Part shown: positions 43,421 to 54,095 of the stretch, piece by piece
Position numbering within the stretch: position 1 is the first letter of the stretch
Layout of the letters: each line of letters begins with the position of its first letter
DNA from: Methylobacterium sp. E-065
GTDB lineage: Bacteria > Pseudomonadota > Alphaproteobacteria > Rhizobiales > Beijerinckiaceae
Assembly: GCF_022829605.1 (NCBI RefSeq)
Contig: NZ_JAKSYD010000067.1
Location: 1 to 64,000 of the forward strand
Direction of reading: 5' to 3'
DNA length: 64,000 nt
The notes under the pieces: model-generated
What the model saw: only the letters and a program-made list of their open reading frames with translations
Told to the model about the DNA's origin: nothing
Databases searched by the model: none
Program-made: the position numbers and the translations under genes

Positions 43421-43710
43421 TTTAAGGCATTAAGCCGTCGCTGCGTGGCTGACCGCTTGGCGGCGAACCGGGCTTCGACATCCTCGGTGGGGATCACGCG
43501 GCCACTCTTGGCCGAGTCCAGGCCGATCTGAACTTGCCGACGAAACCAAGCGTCATGCTGGGTTTCGTCCCGTTGCTGCTGAACGTACGCGTGCATGAAA
43601 TCACGCAACAGCTGAGCGTCATTGCGGTCGCGCTCCCGCGCGACCTGAGAGAACGCAGTCTTCAGGGCTTCATCGACCTGGAAGGTGAACGTGGCCTCGC
43701 CCAAAGTCAC
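43417..43710 (-). CDS. ribbon-helix-helix antitoxin of the ParE-type toxin
   Basis: A 97-residue protein upstream of, and overlapping, the toxin gene. The N-terminal half resembles a ribbon-helix-helix domain (ATFTFQVDEALKTAFSQVAR, then NDAQLLRDFMHAYV). The C-terminal half (GLDSAKSGRVIPTEDVEARF) is the toxin-binding tail typical of RelB/ParD partners. Such antitoxins neutralise the toxin and repress their own promoter. The region upstream of the gene (43711-43826) should hold that promoter; no clear operator repeat was seen. Confidence 0.82.
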   Translation of the reverse strand: MTLGEATFTFQVDEALKTAFSQVARERDRNDAQLLRDFMHAYVQQQRDETQHDAWFRRQVQIGLDSAKSGRVIPTEDVEARFAAKRSATQRRLNALK

Positions 43711-43826
43711 CGTCCCCTGCTTGATGGAAGATCTTCAGGATGGTTGGAGACTACCATGCTGCGGTGGGCCGGAAAATAGCCGGATTCGAGCCCTCGGTCG
43801 TCAGATCCGGCACGGCTCTTCGGTTC

Positions 43827-45353
43827 TCAATCCGTCGTCCCGTCCAGCCCCAGCCAGTGCCGGCCATCGCGGGTCAGGAGATCGTTGGCCTCCTTCGGAC
43901 CAGGACTGCCGGCGGCGTAAAACTTCACGTCCGCTTGCGGCCAACCCTGGAGCAGCGGGTCCACCGCCGCCCAGCCGGCCTCGATGTTGTCGGCCCTCTG
44001 GAACAGCGTCGCGTCGCCGGTCATGCAATCGTACAGCAGCGTCTCGTAGCCAACATTCGGCGTGTCGGCGAAGAAGTTCTTGTAGCGGAAGCCGGAGCGC
44101 ACGCGGCCGATCTTCATCTGCGGCCCCGGCACCTTGACGTTGAACTCGGTGCTCACCCCATGGTCGGGGTCGATCTGGATCCGCATCACGGTCGGCCCGA
44201 GATCGGCGGTCGGCGTGTCCTCGAACATCTTGAACGGGGCCGGCTTGAACAGAACCGCGATTTCGGTGCGCCGCCCGGTCATGCGCTTGCCGGTGCGGAT
44301 GTAGAACGGCACGCCGGCCCACCGCCAGTTCTCGATATGAAGCTTCAACGCGATGTAGCTCTCGGTAACCGAGTCCTTGGCGACATGCGGCTCGTCCCGG
44401 TAGGCGGGCACGTCGCGCCCCTCGGAGGTGCCGGCCGTGTACTGGCCGCGCACCGCATCCTCCGGCGGAATCGGCCGCACGGCCTCAGCGAGCTTGGCCT
44501 TCTCGGTGCGCACGGCCTCCGCGTCGAAGGAGTTCGGTGGCTCCATGCCGACCATGCAGAGGAGCTGGAACATGTGGTTCGGCACCATGTCGCGCAGCGC
44601 GCCCGTGGGCTCGTAGAACCCGCCGCGCTCCTCGACGCCGACCGTCTCGGCCGCCGTGATCTGGATGCTGTCGATATATTCGCGCCGCCAGACCGGCTCC
44701 AGCAGCCCGTTGGCGAAGCGGAACGCCATGATCGACTGGACCGTCTCCTTCCCGAGGAAGTGGTCGATCCGATAGAACTGGCTCTCGTCGCCCTGCTTGA
44801 GGATGCGGGCGTTGAGCTCCCGGGCCGAGGCGAGATCGGAGCCGAACGGCTTTTCGATCACCACCCGGCGGAAATTGTCGCCCTCCTGCTTGAGCAGGCC
44901 GGCCTGCCCGAGCCCGTCCACGATCGTCCCGAAGAACCGGGCCGCCACCGCACAGTAGAACACCGCGTTGCCCGTCACCTTCGCCTTGATGGCGGCGAAC
45001 GTCTCCGGTTTCTCGAAATCGCCCTTCAGATAGTGAAGGCGCTCCCGGATGAAGCCCCAGCTCTTCGGATCGATATGGTCGGCGTGGAACTCCGAGGTCG
45101 GGTCCTTGCTGAACGCCTCCAGGGTCTTGGTGAGGGTGTCGCGCAGGCCCTCGTCGGTGCCGTCGTTGTGGTCGACGCCAAGGATCGAGAAGCCCTCCGG
45201 CAGCAGCCCGGCGCCCGAAAGGTTGTAGAGCGAGGGCATCAGCAGGCGCTTGGTCAGGTCGCCGCCCGCGCCGAAGATCACCAGCGTGCAGGGCGGTGCC
45301 GGCTTGGTGCCGCAGGCCGCATCGTTCTTGAGGGCTGTCGTCTGCTCGGCCAT
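43827..45353 (-). CDS. zwf: glucose-6-phosphate 1-dehydrogenase
   Basis: A 508-residue NAD(P)-dependent enzyme that oxidises glucose-6-phosphate to 6-phosphogluconolactone, entering the pentose-phosphate or Entner-Doudoroff pathway and supplying NADPH. The dinucleotide-binding motif IFGAGGDLTKR is at residues 26-36, followed by EKPFGSD and the active-site signature RIDHFLGKE (family RIDHYLGKE, Phe for Tyr). The C-terminal domain has RTGKRMTGR. Length is normal. No pgl or edd follows, so it is a stand-alone zwf. The toxin-antitoxin pair lies downstream and a family A repeat lies upstream. Confidence 0.95.
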   Translation of the reverse strand: MAEQTTALKNDAACGTKPAPPCTLVIFGAGGDLTKRLLMPSLYNLSGAGLLPEGFSILGVDHNDGTDEGLRDTLTKTLEAFSKDPTSEFHADHIDPKSWGFIRERLHYLKGDFEKPETFAAIKAKVTGNAVFYCAVAARFFGTIVDGLGQAGLLKQEGDNFRRVVIEKPFGSDLASARELNARILKQGDESQFYRIDHFLGKETVQSIMAFRFANGLLEPVWRREYIDSIQITAAETVGVEERGGFYEPTGALRDMVPNHMFQLLCMVGMEPPNSFDAEAVRTEKAKLAEAVRPIPPEDAVRGQYTAGTSEGRDVPAYRDEPHVAKDSVTESYIALKLHIENWRWAGVPFYIRTGKRMTGRRTEIAVLFKPAPFKMFEDTPTADLGPTVMRIQIDPDHGVSTEFNVKVPGPQMKIGRVRSGFRYKNFFADTPNVGYETLLYDCMTGDATLFQRADNIEAGWAAVDPLLQGWPQADVKFYAAGSPGPKEANDLLTRDGRHWLGLDGTTD

Positions 45354-45433
45354 CCCCGACTCCCGTCCATCTGCGGTGCAGCAAACCGGCGGGACAACCC
45401 GTCCTGCCGGAGGTCCGTTCCGATCAAGGGGAT

Positions 45434-45573
45434 CCCAAAGGGCTCAGCCCTTTGGTGGGTAGCCGGGGTGAAACCCCGGCATACAGATCCCGGACCCCCG
45501 AGAGGGGGGCCAGGATCCGTACAGCAGAGCTCTGCCCTGCACCCGCAAAAGGGATTCATCCCCTTTGAAACCC
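45434..45573. repeat. family A paired-hairpin repeat, two diverged inverted units
   Basis: The left unit has CCAAAGGG/CCCTTTGG, linker TGGGT, then CCGGGGT/ACCCCGG. The right unit, inverted, has AGCAGAGC/GCCCTGC, linker ACCCGC, stem AAAGGG/CCCTTT and GAAACCC. The stems differ from other copies but remain paired. It lies between nodT and zwf (both minus strand), 80 bases upstream of zwf and directly after the nodT stop. Confidence 0.7.
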
Positions 45574-45588
45574 ATGACCTGCCGAGCC

Positions 45589-47124
45589 TTATTCGTCGGG
45601 GCGGACCGCCTGGCCGCCCCGGTCGATCGGCAGGCTCGGGCCCTTCAGCTCGGAATCGCTCGGCAGCGACCGCACGTCCCAGCCGCCGCCCAGCGCCCGG
45701 ATCAGCGTCACCGCCGCGGTAAAGCGGCTCAGCCGCACCTGCAGGGCGTTGATCTCGTTGGACACGAGCAAGCCCTGCGCGGTCACCACGGTGGTGAAGT
45801 TCTGCGTGCCGGCCCGGTACTCGTTGAGCGTGATCTCCACCGCCTTGCGCGACAGCTCGACGGCCTTGTCCTGCGCGGACTGCTGCTGGCCAAGGATGCG
45901 CAGGGCCGCCATCTGGTTCTCGACCTCCGCGAAGGCCGCGAGCACCACCTGCCGGTAATTGGCCACCTGCGCGTCGTAGGCGGCCTCGGCCGAGCGCAGG
46001 GCCGCGGTGCGGGCACCGCCGTCGAACAGCACCTCGCTGGCCGAGCCCGCCACCGACCAGAACTGGTTGGCCGCCGAGAACAGACCGTTGCGGGTGAGTC
46101 CCGAAACGCCGCCCTGGGCCGAGATCGTCACGGTGGGGAAGAAAGCCGCCACCGCGACGCCGATGCGTTCGCTCTGGGCCTGAACCAGCCGCTCGGCCTG
46201 GGCGACGTCCGGGCGCCGCTCCAGCAGATCGCCCGGGATGCCGACCGGCACGGCCGGCGGATTGCGGTTGATGCCGCCCACGGGGACCGACACCTCGGAG
46301 GGCGGGCGCCCGATCAGGGTGGCGATGGCGTTCACGTATTGCACCCGGGTCAGCCGCACCGCAATGGCCTGGGCCTCGATGGTCTGGACCTGGGTCTGCG
46401 CGGTGATGACGTCGGAGCGGGCCGCCACGCCGGCGGCATACTGGTTCTCGGTGATCGCCGCGGTCTTCCTGAAGTTCTCGACATTCTCGTCGAGCACCTT
46501 CTGGAGCGAATCGGCGTAGCGGACGGTCAGGTAATCGGCCGCCACCTCGGCCTGGATGGTCAGGCGGGTCAGCGCGATGGTGGCGGCGTCGGATTGCGCC
46601 AGCGCCGCCTCGCTCTCGATGGTGCGGCGGGTTCCGCCGAACAGGTCCAGCTGCCAGCTCGCCTGACCGACCAGAGACTCGCTGGTGCGGACGGTGCTGC
46701 CGCTGCCGGCGCGGGTGATACTCGGGGCGCCGATCACCGTCGGGTACAGGGCGGCCTGGGCCGAGGCGACGAGCGCCCGGGCCTGCCGGTAATTCGCCAC
46801 CGCCTGCCGCAGGGACTGGTTGTCGACATCGACGAGGCGGATCAGCCGGTCGAGATTCGGATCCCGGAAGACCCGCCACCAGTCACCGCGCTCGACGGCA
46901 TCGCTCGGCCGCGCCTCGCGAAACCCCTTCTTGCGCGCCGCGACATAGGCCGGGCTGTCCTCCCGGACGCCGCCTTGCTTGTAGCCGAGCGGCGTCTCCA
47001 CGGAGGGCCGGGAATAGTCGGGGCCGACCACGCAGCCGGTCACCAGGGGGGCGGCGAAGAGGAGGGTGGCGAAGATGGGGAGCCGACGATTGTTGGCGGA
47101 CACACGTCCCAACCGTACCCTCAT
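45589..47124 (-). CDS. NodT family efflux outer-membrane channel lipoprotein
   Basis: A 511-residue outer-membrane factor that completes the RND efflux pump encoded upstream. A signal segment with lipobox LVTGC (RLPIFATLLFAAPLVTGC) is followed by the mature start VVGPDYSRP. Typical OEP repeats follow, including WWRVFRDPNLDRLIRLV, VSLARAQ-like helices, and the second-repeat ERRPDVAQAERLVQAQSERIGVA. The ATG at 47124 gives a normal length but lies inside the family B repeat. A GTG at 47103 is also possible. An ATG at 47301 overlaps the upstream gene stop by four bases and would translate the whole repeat as a leader of about 60 residues. Confidence 0.85.
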   Translation of the reverse strand: MRVRLGRVSANNRRLPIFATLLFAAPLVTGCVVGPDYSRPSVETPLGYKQGGVREDSPAYVAARKKGFREARPSDAVERGDWWRVFRDPNLDRLIRLVDVDNQSLRQAVANYRQARALVASAQAALYPTVIGAPSITRAGSGSTVRTSESLVGQASWQLDLFGGTRRTIESEAALAQSDAATIALTRLTIQAEVAADYLTVRYADSLQKVLDENVENFRKTAAITENQYAAGVAARSDVITAQTQVQTIEAQAIAVRLTRVQYVNAIATLIGRPPSEVSVPVGGINRNPPAVPVGIPGDLLERRPDVAQAERLVQAQSERIGVAVAAFFPTVTISAQGGVSGLTRNGLFSAANQFWSVAGSASEVLFDGGARTAALRSAEAAYDAQVANYRQVVLAAFAEVENQMAALRILGQQQSAQDKAVELSRKAVEITLNEYRAGTQNFTTVVTAQGLLVSNEINALQVRLSRFTAAVTLIRALGGGWDVRSLPSDSELKGPSLPIDRGGQAVRPDE

Positions 47125-47233
47125 CCTGAGGTGCCAGAGTGCAGCGCAGGCCTCGAAGGAGCCCTCCAGAAGACGCCGCGATTCTTTGAGCCCTCCTTCG
47201 AGGCCCGCTGACTCGGTCACCTCAGGATGAGGG
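47118..47233. repeat. family B repeat at the nodT start
   Basis: The ends CCCTCATCCTGAGGTG and CACCTCAGGATGAGGG are perfect inverted repeats of 16 bases, and the inner CCTCGAAGGAGCCCTCC and GAGCCCTCCTTCGAGG also pair. The element is therefore one long hairpin. Read on the minus strand, the ATG of the CAGGATGAGG end is a possible nodT start codon. Confidence 0.8.
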
Positions 47234-47297
47234 CGCGGGCTGGACAAACCCTCGCGCACGACCGCGGCCGCCGATGTTTCACGTGAAACCTTAACCA

Positions 47298-50200
47298 TCA
47301 TTCTCCGGCCGGCAGGGCCGCTTCTCCGCCCCGTCCGGCGCCCCTGCGGCGGTCGAGCACCCTGTGCCTGAGTCGGTCAAGGGTGAGATAGACGACGGGG
47401 GTGGTGTAGAGGGTCAGGATCTGGCTCACGATCAACCCGCCCACGATGGCGATGCCAAGCGGCCGGCGCAGTTCCGCGCCCTCGCCGTTGGCCAGGATCA
47501 GCGGCACGGCGCCGAGCATGGCCGCCAGCGTGGTCATCATGATGGGCCGGAAGCGCAGGAGACAGGCCTCCCGGATCGCATCCACGGGATTCGCGCCCCG
47601 GGTCCGCTCCGAATCGATCGCCACGTCGATCATCATGATCGCGTTCTTCTTCACGATGCCGATCAGCAGGAACACCGCGATCAGCGCGATGATGGTGAAG
47701 TCGGTCCCGGTCACCAACAGGGCCAGCACCGCGCCGACGCCGGCCGAGGGGAGGGTGGAGAGGATCGTGAGCGGATGCACGAAGCTCTCGTACAGGATTC
47801 CCAGCACCGCGTAGACCGCCAGGATCGCCGCCAGGATCAGCAGCGGCTGGCGCGAGGCCGAGGCGACATAGTTCTTGGCCGCGCCCGCATACTCCCCGTG
47901 GATCGTGGCCGGCAGGTGCAGGTTGGCCATGGCCCGGTCGATCGCCTCGGTGGCGTCCGACAGGCTCTTGCCCGGGGCGAGGTTGAACGAGATCGTGGTC
48001 GCCACGAACAGGCCCTGGTGGCTCACCTGCGTGGGCGCGTTGCCGGGCTCGATCCGCGCGAAGGCCGAGAGCGGGACCATGGTCTCCTTGGCGGCCGAGA
48101 CCGGGGCGCTCGACGAGGCGCCGCCCTTCGAGGCCGCGATGGCGTTGGCCGAGGCGTTGCGGGCGGAGTCAGACGCGATGGCGGCGGCATTCGAGGCGGT
48201 GTCGGCCGTACTCGCGGAGGCGGCAGCCGTCGCAGCCGCGCCGCCGCCGGGACTGCCGCCGACCGCGCCGGATCCGGTGGTCGCCCCCGCGACGGTCGCC
48301 GACGGCCCGCTGCCCGGGCTGCTGGTGCCGGTCGCCGCATTGGTGTTGACGCCGCCCGCCGTCGCCACGGTACCGGCCACCGCGTTGGTGGTCGCCGAGC
48401 CGGCCGCGTTGCCGCCGGAGGTCGAGACGTAGATCTGCTTCAGCGTCTCCGGCGTCTCCAGGTAGCGCGGGGCGATCTCCATCACGACGTGGTACTGGTT
48501 CAGCGGGTTGTAGATCGTCGAGACCTGGCGCTGGCCGAAGGCGTCGTAGAGCGTGTTGTCGATCTTGTTCGGGGTGATGCCGTAGCGGAAGGCCGTGTTG
48601 CGGTCGATCACCACCCGGCTCTCCAGCCCGCCCTCCTGTTGGTCGGAGGTCACGTCCGCGAAGGTCGGGTCCTTCTGGAGGGCCGCCACCAGCTTCGGGG
48701 CGGCGGCGAACAGCTCCTCGGGCGTGTCGCCCTGGAGGGTGTACTGATACTGGGCGAAGCTCTGACGGCCGCCCATCTGCAAATCCTGCCGGGGGAAGAC
48801 GTAGAGCCGCGCGCCCGCGACTTGCGCGAGCTTCGGCCGCAGCCGCGCCATCACGGCCGAGATCGGCGCCCGCTCGTTGAGCGGCTTCAGGCCGATGAAC
48901 ACGTTGGCCGAGTTGGTGCCGCGCCCGCCCGTGAAGCCGACGACGCTCTCCACCGCCGGGTCGGCGCCGACGATCGCGGCCGCCTGCTTGAGCTTCTGTT
49001 CCATGGACTGGAACGAGATGCGCTGGTCGGCCTGGACGCCGCCCATCATCTGGCCGGTATCCTGCTCGGGGAAGAAGCCCTTCGGGACGATGATGTAGAG
49101 GTAGACGTTGAGCCCCACCGTGGCGAGCAGGGTCAGCAGCACAAGGCGCGGATGGGCGAGCGCCACCTCCAGCGTCCGCGCATAGGCGCCGAGCAGCCGG
49201 GAGAAGCCGCCCTCCAGCATCCGGATTAGAAGGTTTGGCCGGCGGCCCGCCGGGGATTCGCCGTGGGGGCCGTGCCCCTCGGCCCGGAGCAGCCGGGCGC
49301 ACATCATCGGCGTCGTCGTAAGGGACAACACCAGGGAAATCAGGATCGACAGCGACAGGGTGACGGAAAATTCCTGGAAGATGCGGCCGACGAGGCCGCC
49401 CATCAGCAGGATCGGCAGGAACACCGCGATGAGCGACAGGCTCATCGAGATCACCGTGAAGCCGACCTCCCGGGCGCCGATCAAGGCCGCCTGGAGCCGG
49501 GGCTTGCCCTCCTCGATGTGCCGCTGGACGTTTTCCAGCACCACGATGGCGTCGTCGACCACGAAGCCGGTGCCGAGGATCAGCGCGGTCAGCGACAGGA
49601 TGTTGAGCGCGTAGCCCAGCAGATACATCGCCGAGAAGGTACCGATGATCGAGATCGGCACCGCCACCGCCGGGATCAGCGTCGCCCGCCAGGAGCGCAG
49701 GAAGCCGAACACCACCAGGATCACGAGGCCGACCGCCACCAGCAGGGTCTCCTCGGTGGCCGAGAGCGAGGCGCGGATCGTGGCGCTGCGGTCGCCGGTG
49801 AGCTTGATGTCGATGCCGCCGGGGAGCGAGGCCGTGATCTGCGGCAGCGCCTGCTTCACGGCGTTGATGGTCTCGACCACGTTGGCGCCCGGCTGCTTGT
49901 AGACGAACAGCAGCACGCCGGACTTGCCGTTGACGATACCGAGGTTGCGCTTGTCCTCGACGCCGTCGAGCACCTGCCCGACATCGGTGAGCTTCACGGC
50001 AGCCCCGTTGCGGTAGGCCACGATGATGTCGCGATAATCGGCGGCCTTGCGGCCCTGGTCGTTGGCGTAGAGCTGGTAGCGGCGCTCACCCGCGTCGATC
50101 TCGCCTTTCGGCGAATTGGCATTGGCCGAGGCCAGAGCCGCCCGGATGCCTTCGAGGCCGATGCCGTAGTTGAACAGGGCGGTGGGATCGAGTTCGACCC

Positions 50201-50756
50201 GCACCGCCGGCAGGGAGGAGCCGCCGATATCGACGTTGCCGACCCCGGGGAGCTGCGACAGCTTCTGCTGCACCACGGTGGCGGCGGAATCGTAGACCTG
50301 GCCACGCGTCAGCGTCTCCGAGGTCATGCCGAGGATGATGATCGGCGTGTCGGCGGGGTTGAACTTCCGGTAGGTCGGGTTCTGCCGCAGCGCAGTCGGC
50401 AGGTCGGCGCGGGCCGCGTTGATGGCCGCCTGGACGTCGCGGGCCGCGCCGTCGATGTCGCGGTTCAGGCCGAACAGCAGCACGATCCGGGTCGAGCCCA
50501 GCGTGTTGGTCGACGTCATCTCGTTGACGTCCGCGATGGCGCCGAGCCGCCGTTCCAACGGCGCCGCCACGGTGGTGGCCATGGTGTCGGGGGAAGCGCC
50601 GGCCATCTGGGCCTGGACCAGGATGACCGGGAAGTCGATCTGCGGCAGCGGCGCCACCGGCAGCTTCAGGAACGCGAACAGCCCGGCAAGCAGCACCCCG
50701 ATGGTCAGCAGCGTGGTCGCGACCGGGCGCCGGATGAACGGCTCGGAGATGTTCAC
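47298..50756 (-). CDS. RND efflux inner-membrane permease (MdtC-like) with low-complexity insertion
   Basis: A 1152-residue RND permease, about 110 residues longer than normal. Twelve TM helices are arranged in two halves. Signature pieces are the N-terminal [32 protein letters not shown] with the proton-relay Asp pair, [13 protein letters not shown], and [21 protein letters not shown] near the end. The insertion (about residues 778-888, bases 48092-48423) is almost only Ala, Gly, Ser, Thr and Asn. It sits in the second periplasmic loop just before [11 protein letters not shown]. The MdtB-like partner has no such insertion at this point. The start overlaps the upstream permease stop by four bases; expected to form a heterotrimer with it. 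Confidence 0.92.
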   Translation of the reverse strand: MNISEPFIRRPVATTLLTIGVLLAGLFAFLKLPVAPLPQIDFPVILVQAQMAGASPDTMATTVAAPLERRLGAIADVNEMTSTNTLGSTRIVLLFGLNRDIDGAARDVQAAINAARADLPTALRQNPTYRKFNPADTPIIILGMTSETLTRGQVYDSAATVVQQKLSQLPGVGNVDIGGSSLPAVRVELDPTALFNYGIGLEGIRAALASANANSPKGEIDAGERRYQLYANDQGRKAADYRDIIVAYRNGAAVKLTDVGQVLDGVEDKRNLGIVNGKSGVLLFVYKQPGANVVETINAVKQALPQITASLPGGIDIKLTGDRSATIRASLSATEETLLVAVGLVILVVFGFLRSWRATLIPAVAVPISIIGTFSAMYLLGYALNILSLTALILGTGFVVDDAIVVLENVQRHIEEGKPRLQAALIGAREVGFTVISMSLSLIAVFLPILLMGGLVGRIFQEFSVTLSLSILISLVLSLTTTPMMCARLLRAEGHGPHGESPAGRRPNLLIRMLEGGFSRLLGAYARTLEVALAHPRLVLLTLLATVGLNVYLYIIVPKGFFPEQDTGQMMGGVQADQRISFQSMEQKLKQAAAIVGADPAVESVVGFTGGRGTNSANVFIGLKPLNERAPISAVMARLRPKLAQVAGARLYVFPRQDLQMGGRQSFAQYQYTLQGDTPEELFAAAPKLVAALQKDPTFADVTSDQQEGGLESRVVIDRNTAFRYGITPNKIDNTLYDAFGQRQVSTIYNPLNQYHVVMEIAPRYLETPETLKQIYVSTSGGNAAGSATTNAVAGTVATAGGVNTNAATGTSSPGSGPSATVAGATTGSGAVGGSPGGGAAATAAASASTADTASNAAAIASDSARNASANAIAASKGGASSSAPVSAAKETMVPLSAFARIEPGNAPTQVSHQGLFVATTISFNLAPGKSLSDATEAIDRAMANLHLPATIHGEYAGAAKNYVASASRQPLLILAAILAVYAVLGILYESFVHPLTILSTLPSAGVGAVLALLVTGTDFTIIALIAVFLLIGIVKKNAIMMIDVAIDSERTRGANPVDAIREACLLRFRPIMMTTLAAMLGAVPLILANGEGAELRRPLGIAIVGGLIVSQILTLYTTPVVYLTLDRLRHRVLDRRRGAGRGGEAALPAGE

Positions 50757-53700
50757 GGCAGCGCCTCGCCGCCTGCCAGATCAGGATCGCGCCGACCGGA
50801 AATCCGCCGCTCCAGCCGGTCAAACGCCAAATAAATCACCGGTGTCGTGAACAGCGTCAGCACCTGGCTGACGATCAAACCGCCGGCGATGCAGATGCCG
50901 AGCGGCTGGCGCAGCTCCGAGCCCACCCCGGTGCCGAGGATCAGCGGCACTGCAGCGAACAAAGCCGCCAGGGTCGTCATCAGGATCGGCCGGAAGCGCA
51001 GCAGGCAGGCTTGGAAGATCGCCTCCCGGGGATCGAGCCCGTCCTCGCGCTCGGCCTGGAGCGCGAAGTCGATCATCATGATCGCGTTCTTCTTCACGAT
51101 GCCGATCAGCAGCACGATGCCGATCACCGCGATGATGTCGAGCGACAAGCCGAACAGCATCAGGCCGAGCAACGCCCCGATCCCCGCCGACGGCAGGGTC
51201 GAGAGGATCGTGATCGGGTGGATGAAGCTCTCGTAGAGCACGCCCAGCACGATGTAGACCGTGACGATCGCCGCCAGCACGAGGAACAGCTCGTTGCCGA
51301 GCGCCGACTGGAAGGCGAAGACTGAACCCTGGGGCACCACCCGGAACGAGGGCGGCAGCCCGATCTCGGCCTTGACCGCGTCGATCGCCTCGACTGCCTG
51401 TCCCAGGGCCGCGCCGGGGGCGAGGTTGAACGACACGGTGGTGGCCGGGAACTGGCCGAGATGCGAGATCAAGAGCGGCGCCCGCCGCTCGCTGATCCGC
51501 GCCACCGCGGAGAGCGGCACCTGCCCGTTGGTCGCCGTGGAGGAGGGCAGGTAGATCGAATCGAGGCTGCGGAGCGTCGTGTGCAGCTTCGGATCGGCCT
51601 CCAGGATCACCCGATACTGGTTGGACTGGGTGAAGATCGTCGAGATGATCCGCTGGCCGAAAGCGTCGTAGAGGGCGTTGTCGATGGTCGCCGGGGTGAT
51701 GCCGTAGCGGCCGGCTGTGGGCCGGTCGATGGTCACGTAGGCGGCGAGCCCCTCGCCCTGGTGGTCGCTGGCCACGTCCCGCACCACGGGCGATTGCGCC
51801 AGCGCCTCGGTGAAGCGGGGCACCCAGGTCTCGAAATCCTCGATGTTCGGGCTTTCCAGGATCACTTGGTACTGGGTCGCCGAGACCGCCGTGTCGATTG
51901 TCAGGTCCTGGACCGGCTGCATGTAGAGCCGCATGCCGGGCTGGTTGGCGGCCGCTGCCGAGATCCGCCGGATGATCGCGCTGGCGGACGCCGTGCGCGC
52001 GTCCCGGGGCTTCAGGTTGATCAGCATCCGGCCGGAATTGAGCGTGACGTTCTGGCCGTCGACCCCGATGAACGACGACAGGCTGGCGACGTCCGGGTCC
52101 TTCAGGACGAGCTCGGCCATGCGCTGCTGGCGCTCGGCCATGGCGGCGTAGGAGACCGATTGGTCGGCCTGGGTGATGCCCTGGATCACGCCGGTATCCT
52201 GGACCGGGAAGAAGCCCTTCGGGATCACCGCGAACAGGTAGACGGTCAGCCCCAGCGTCCCCACCGCCACCAGCAGGGTCAGGCCCTGGTGGTTCAGCAC
52301 CACCCGCAGCGCCCGGCCGTAGGCCTCGATCGTGCCGTCGATGGCGCGCCGGCCCAGCCGGGAGATCGCACCCTCGCGACGGCGGACCTGCGCCTCGGGC
52401 ACGTGCTTCAGGAGCCGGGCGCAGAGCATCGGCACCAGGGTCAGCGACACCACCGCCGAGATCACGATGGTGGCGGCCAGCGTGATGGCGAATTCGTGAA
52501 ACAGCCGCCCGACCACGTCGCCCATGAACAGAAGCGGGATCAGCACGGCGATCAGCGAGACGGTCAGCGAGATGATCGTGAAGCCGATCTCGCGGGAGCC
52601 CTTGAGCGCCGCCTCGAGCGGTGAATCGCCGGCCTCGACGTGGCGGGCGATGTTCTCGATCACCACGATGGCGTCGTCGACCACGAAGCCGGTGGCGATG
52701 GTCAGCGCCATCAGCGACAGGTTGTCGAGGGAGAAGCCGTACAGGTCCATCACCGAAAGGGCGCCGACCAGCGACAGGGGTACCGACAGGCTCGGGATCA
52801 GGGTCGCCGACAGGCTGCGCAGGAACAGGAAGATCACCAGCACGACGAGCGCGATGGCGAGGCCCAGCTCGAACTGCACGTCCTCCACGGAGGCGCGGAT
52901 CGTGGTGGTCCGGTCGGTGAGCGGCGCCACCGCCACGGCGGCCGGCAGGCTCGCCTGCATCTGCGGCAGCAGTGCCTTGATCTTGTCGACCGTGGCGATG
53001 ACGTTGGCGCCCGGCTGGCGCTGGATGTTGAGGATCACCGCCGGGGTCGCGTCGGCCCAGGCGCCGAGCTTGGTGTTCTCCGGTCCCTCGACCACGTCGG
53101 CCACCTCCGAGAGCATCACCGGGGCGCCATTGCGATAGGCAATGATCGCCGCATTGTAGGCCTTCGGGTCTCGGATCTGGTCGTTGGCGTTGATCGCGTA
53201 GGATTGCTTGGGCCCGTCGATCGTGCCCTTCGGCGTGTTGACGTTGAGGTTGGTGATGGTGGTGCGCAGGTCGTCGATGTTGAGCCCGTAGGCGGCGAGC
53301 GCCCGCGCGTTGAACCGCACCCGGACGGACGGGCGCTGGCCGCCCGAGATGCTCACGAGACCGACCCCTGCCACCTGACTGATTTTTTGCGCCAAGCGCG
53401 ACTCTGCGAGGTCGCGCACCTGGGTCAGCGGGAGCGTCTTGGAGGTGAGCGCCAGGGTCAGCACCGGCGCGTCGGCCGGGTTGACCTTGGCGTAGATCGG
53501 CGGCGCCGGCAGGTCCGAAGGGAGCAAATTACCGGCGGCGTTGATCGCCGCCTGGACCTGCTGCTCGGCGATATCGAGGGACAGGTCCAGGCTGAACTGC
53601 AGGGTGATGACCGAGGCGCCCGCGGAGGATTGCGAGGTCATCTGGTTGAGGTTGGCGAGCTGGCCGAACTGCCGCTCCAGCGGCGCGGTGACCGAGGAGG

Positions 53701-53878
53701 TCATCACCTCGGGGCTGGCGCCCGGATAGAAGGTCTGGATCTGGATCGTCGGATAGTCGACGGCCGGCAGCGCCGAGACCGGCAGGTTCAGGTAGGACAC
53801 GCCGCCGACGATCAGGATCGCCAGCATCAGCAGTGTGGTGGCGACCGGGCGGAGGATGAAGAGGCGGGACGGATTCAT
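50753..53878 (-). CDS. RND efflux inner-membrane permease (MdtB-like)
   Basis: A 1041-residue proton-driven RND permease of the MdtB/MdtC multidrug type. It has [20 protein letters not shown] at the start, [15 protein letters not shown] with the paired aspartates, [14 protein letters not shown] and [20 protein letters not shown]. The ATG at 53878 gives the family length. The G-run that serves as its ribosome-binding site (GGAGGGGAGGG, minus strand) belongs to the adjacent family C repeat. An in-frame ATG at 54040 would read through the repeat and is rejected. It follows the adaptor gene and is coupled to the second permease. Confidence 0.94.
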   Translation of the reverse strand: MNPSRLFILRPVATTLLMLAILIVGGVSYLNLPVSALPAVDYPTIQIQTFYPGASPEVMTSSVTAPLERQFGQLANLNQMTSQSSAGASVITLQFSLDLSLDIAEQQVQAAINAAGNLLPSDLPAPPIYAKVNPADAPVLTLALTSKTLPLTQVRDLAESRLAQKISQVAGVGLVSISGGQRPSVRVRFNARALAAYGLNIDDLRTTITNLNVNTPKGTIDGPKQSYAINANDQIRDPKAYNAAIIAYRNGAPVMLSEVADVVEGPENTKLGAWADATPAVILNIQRQPGANVIATVDKIKALLPQMQASLPAAVAVAPLTDRTTTIRASVEDVQFELGLAIALVVLVIFLFLRSLSATLIPSLSVPLSLVGALSVMDLYGFSLDNLSLMALTIATGFVVDDAIVVIENIARHVEAGDSPLEAALKGSREIGFTIISLTVSLIAVLIPLLFMGDVVGRLFHEFAITLAATIVISAVVSLTLVPMLCARLLKHVPEAQVRRREGAISRLGRRAIDGTIEAYGRALRVVLNHQGLTLLVAVGTLGLTVYLFAVIPKGFFPVQDTGVIQGITQADQSVSYAAMAERQQRMAELVLKDPDVASLSSFIGVDGQNVTLNSGRMLINLKPRDARTASASAIIRRISAAAANQPGMRLYMQPVQDLTIDTAVSATQYQVILESPNIEDFETWVPRFTEALAQSPVVRDVASDHQGEGLAAYVTIDRPTAGRYGITPATIDNALYDAFGQRIISTIFTQSNQYRVILEADPKLHTTLRSLDSIYLPSSTATNGQVPLSAVARISERRAPLLISHLGQFPATTVSFNLAPGAALGQAVEAIDAVKAEIGLPPSFRVVPQGSVFAFQSALGNELFLVLAAIVTVYIVLGVLYESFIHPITILSTLPSAGIGALLGLMLFGLSLDIIAVIGIVLLIGIVKKNAIMMIDFALQAEREDGLDPREAIFQACLLRFRPILMTTLAALFAAVPLILGTGVGSELRQPLGICIAGGLIVSQVLTLFTTPVIYLAFDRLERRISGRRDPDLAGGEALP

Positions 53879-53886
53879 GGGCGGGA

Positions 53887-54063
53887 CCCTCCCCTCCCCC
53901 CCCTGCGGGGGAGGGTACCCTGCGAAGCAGGGGGGGAGAGGGGAGCGACGGTGCAGAACAGGACGCGGGCCTTCATGAAGGTTGCGCCCATTTTGTAAGC
54001 GTCGCTCCCGTCTCCCGACCCCTGCTGACGCAGGGGCCACCCTCCCCCGCAGAGGGGGGAGGG
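53887..54063. repeat. family C composite repeat between adaptor and permease genes
   Basis: Terminal hairpins CCTCCCCCCCCTGCGGGGGAGG (read as CCTCCCCCCCC and TGCGGGGGAGG, 53891-53915) and CCCTCCCCCGCAGAGGGGGG (54042-54063) enclose about 120 bases. The inner part holds further inverted matches, for example GAGCGACGGTG and CGTCGCTC. It fills the gap between the adaptor stop and the permease start. Its left end provides the purine run upstream of the permease ATG. Confidence 0.78.
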
Positions 54064-54095
54064 AATGAAGCGGCTATCGCGTGCCAACCGCGCCC

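Noticed and set aside
47364..50834. Long plus-strand frames across the RND permease genes
   Set aside because: They are shadows of the two permeases, rich in Arg, Gly, His and Asp, with no motif or start signal. Similar long antisense frames over holB, zwf, glcD and the MoxR operon were rejected for the same reason.
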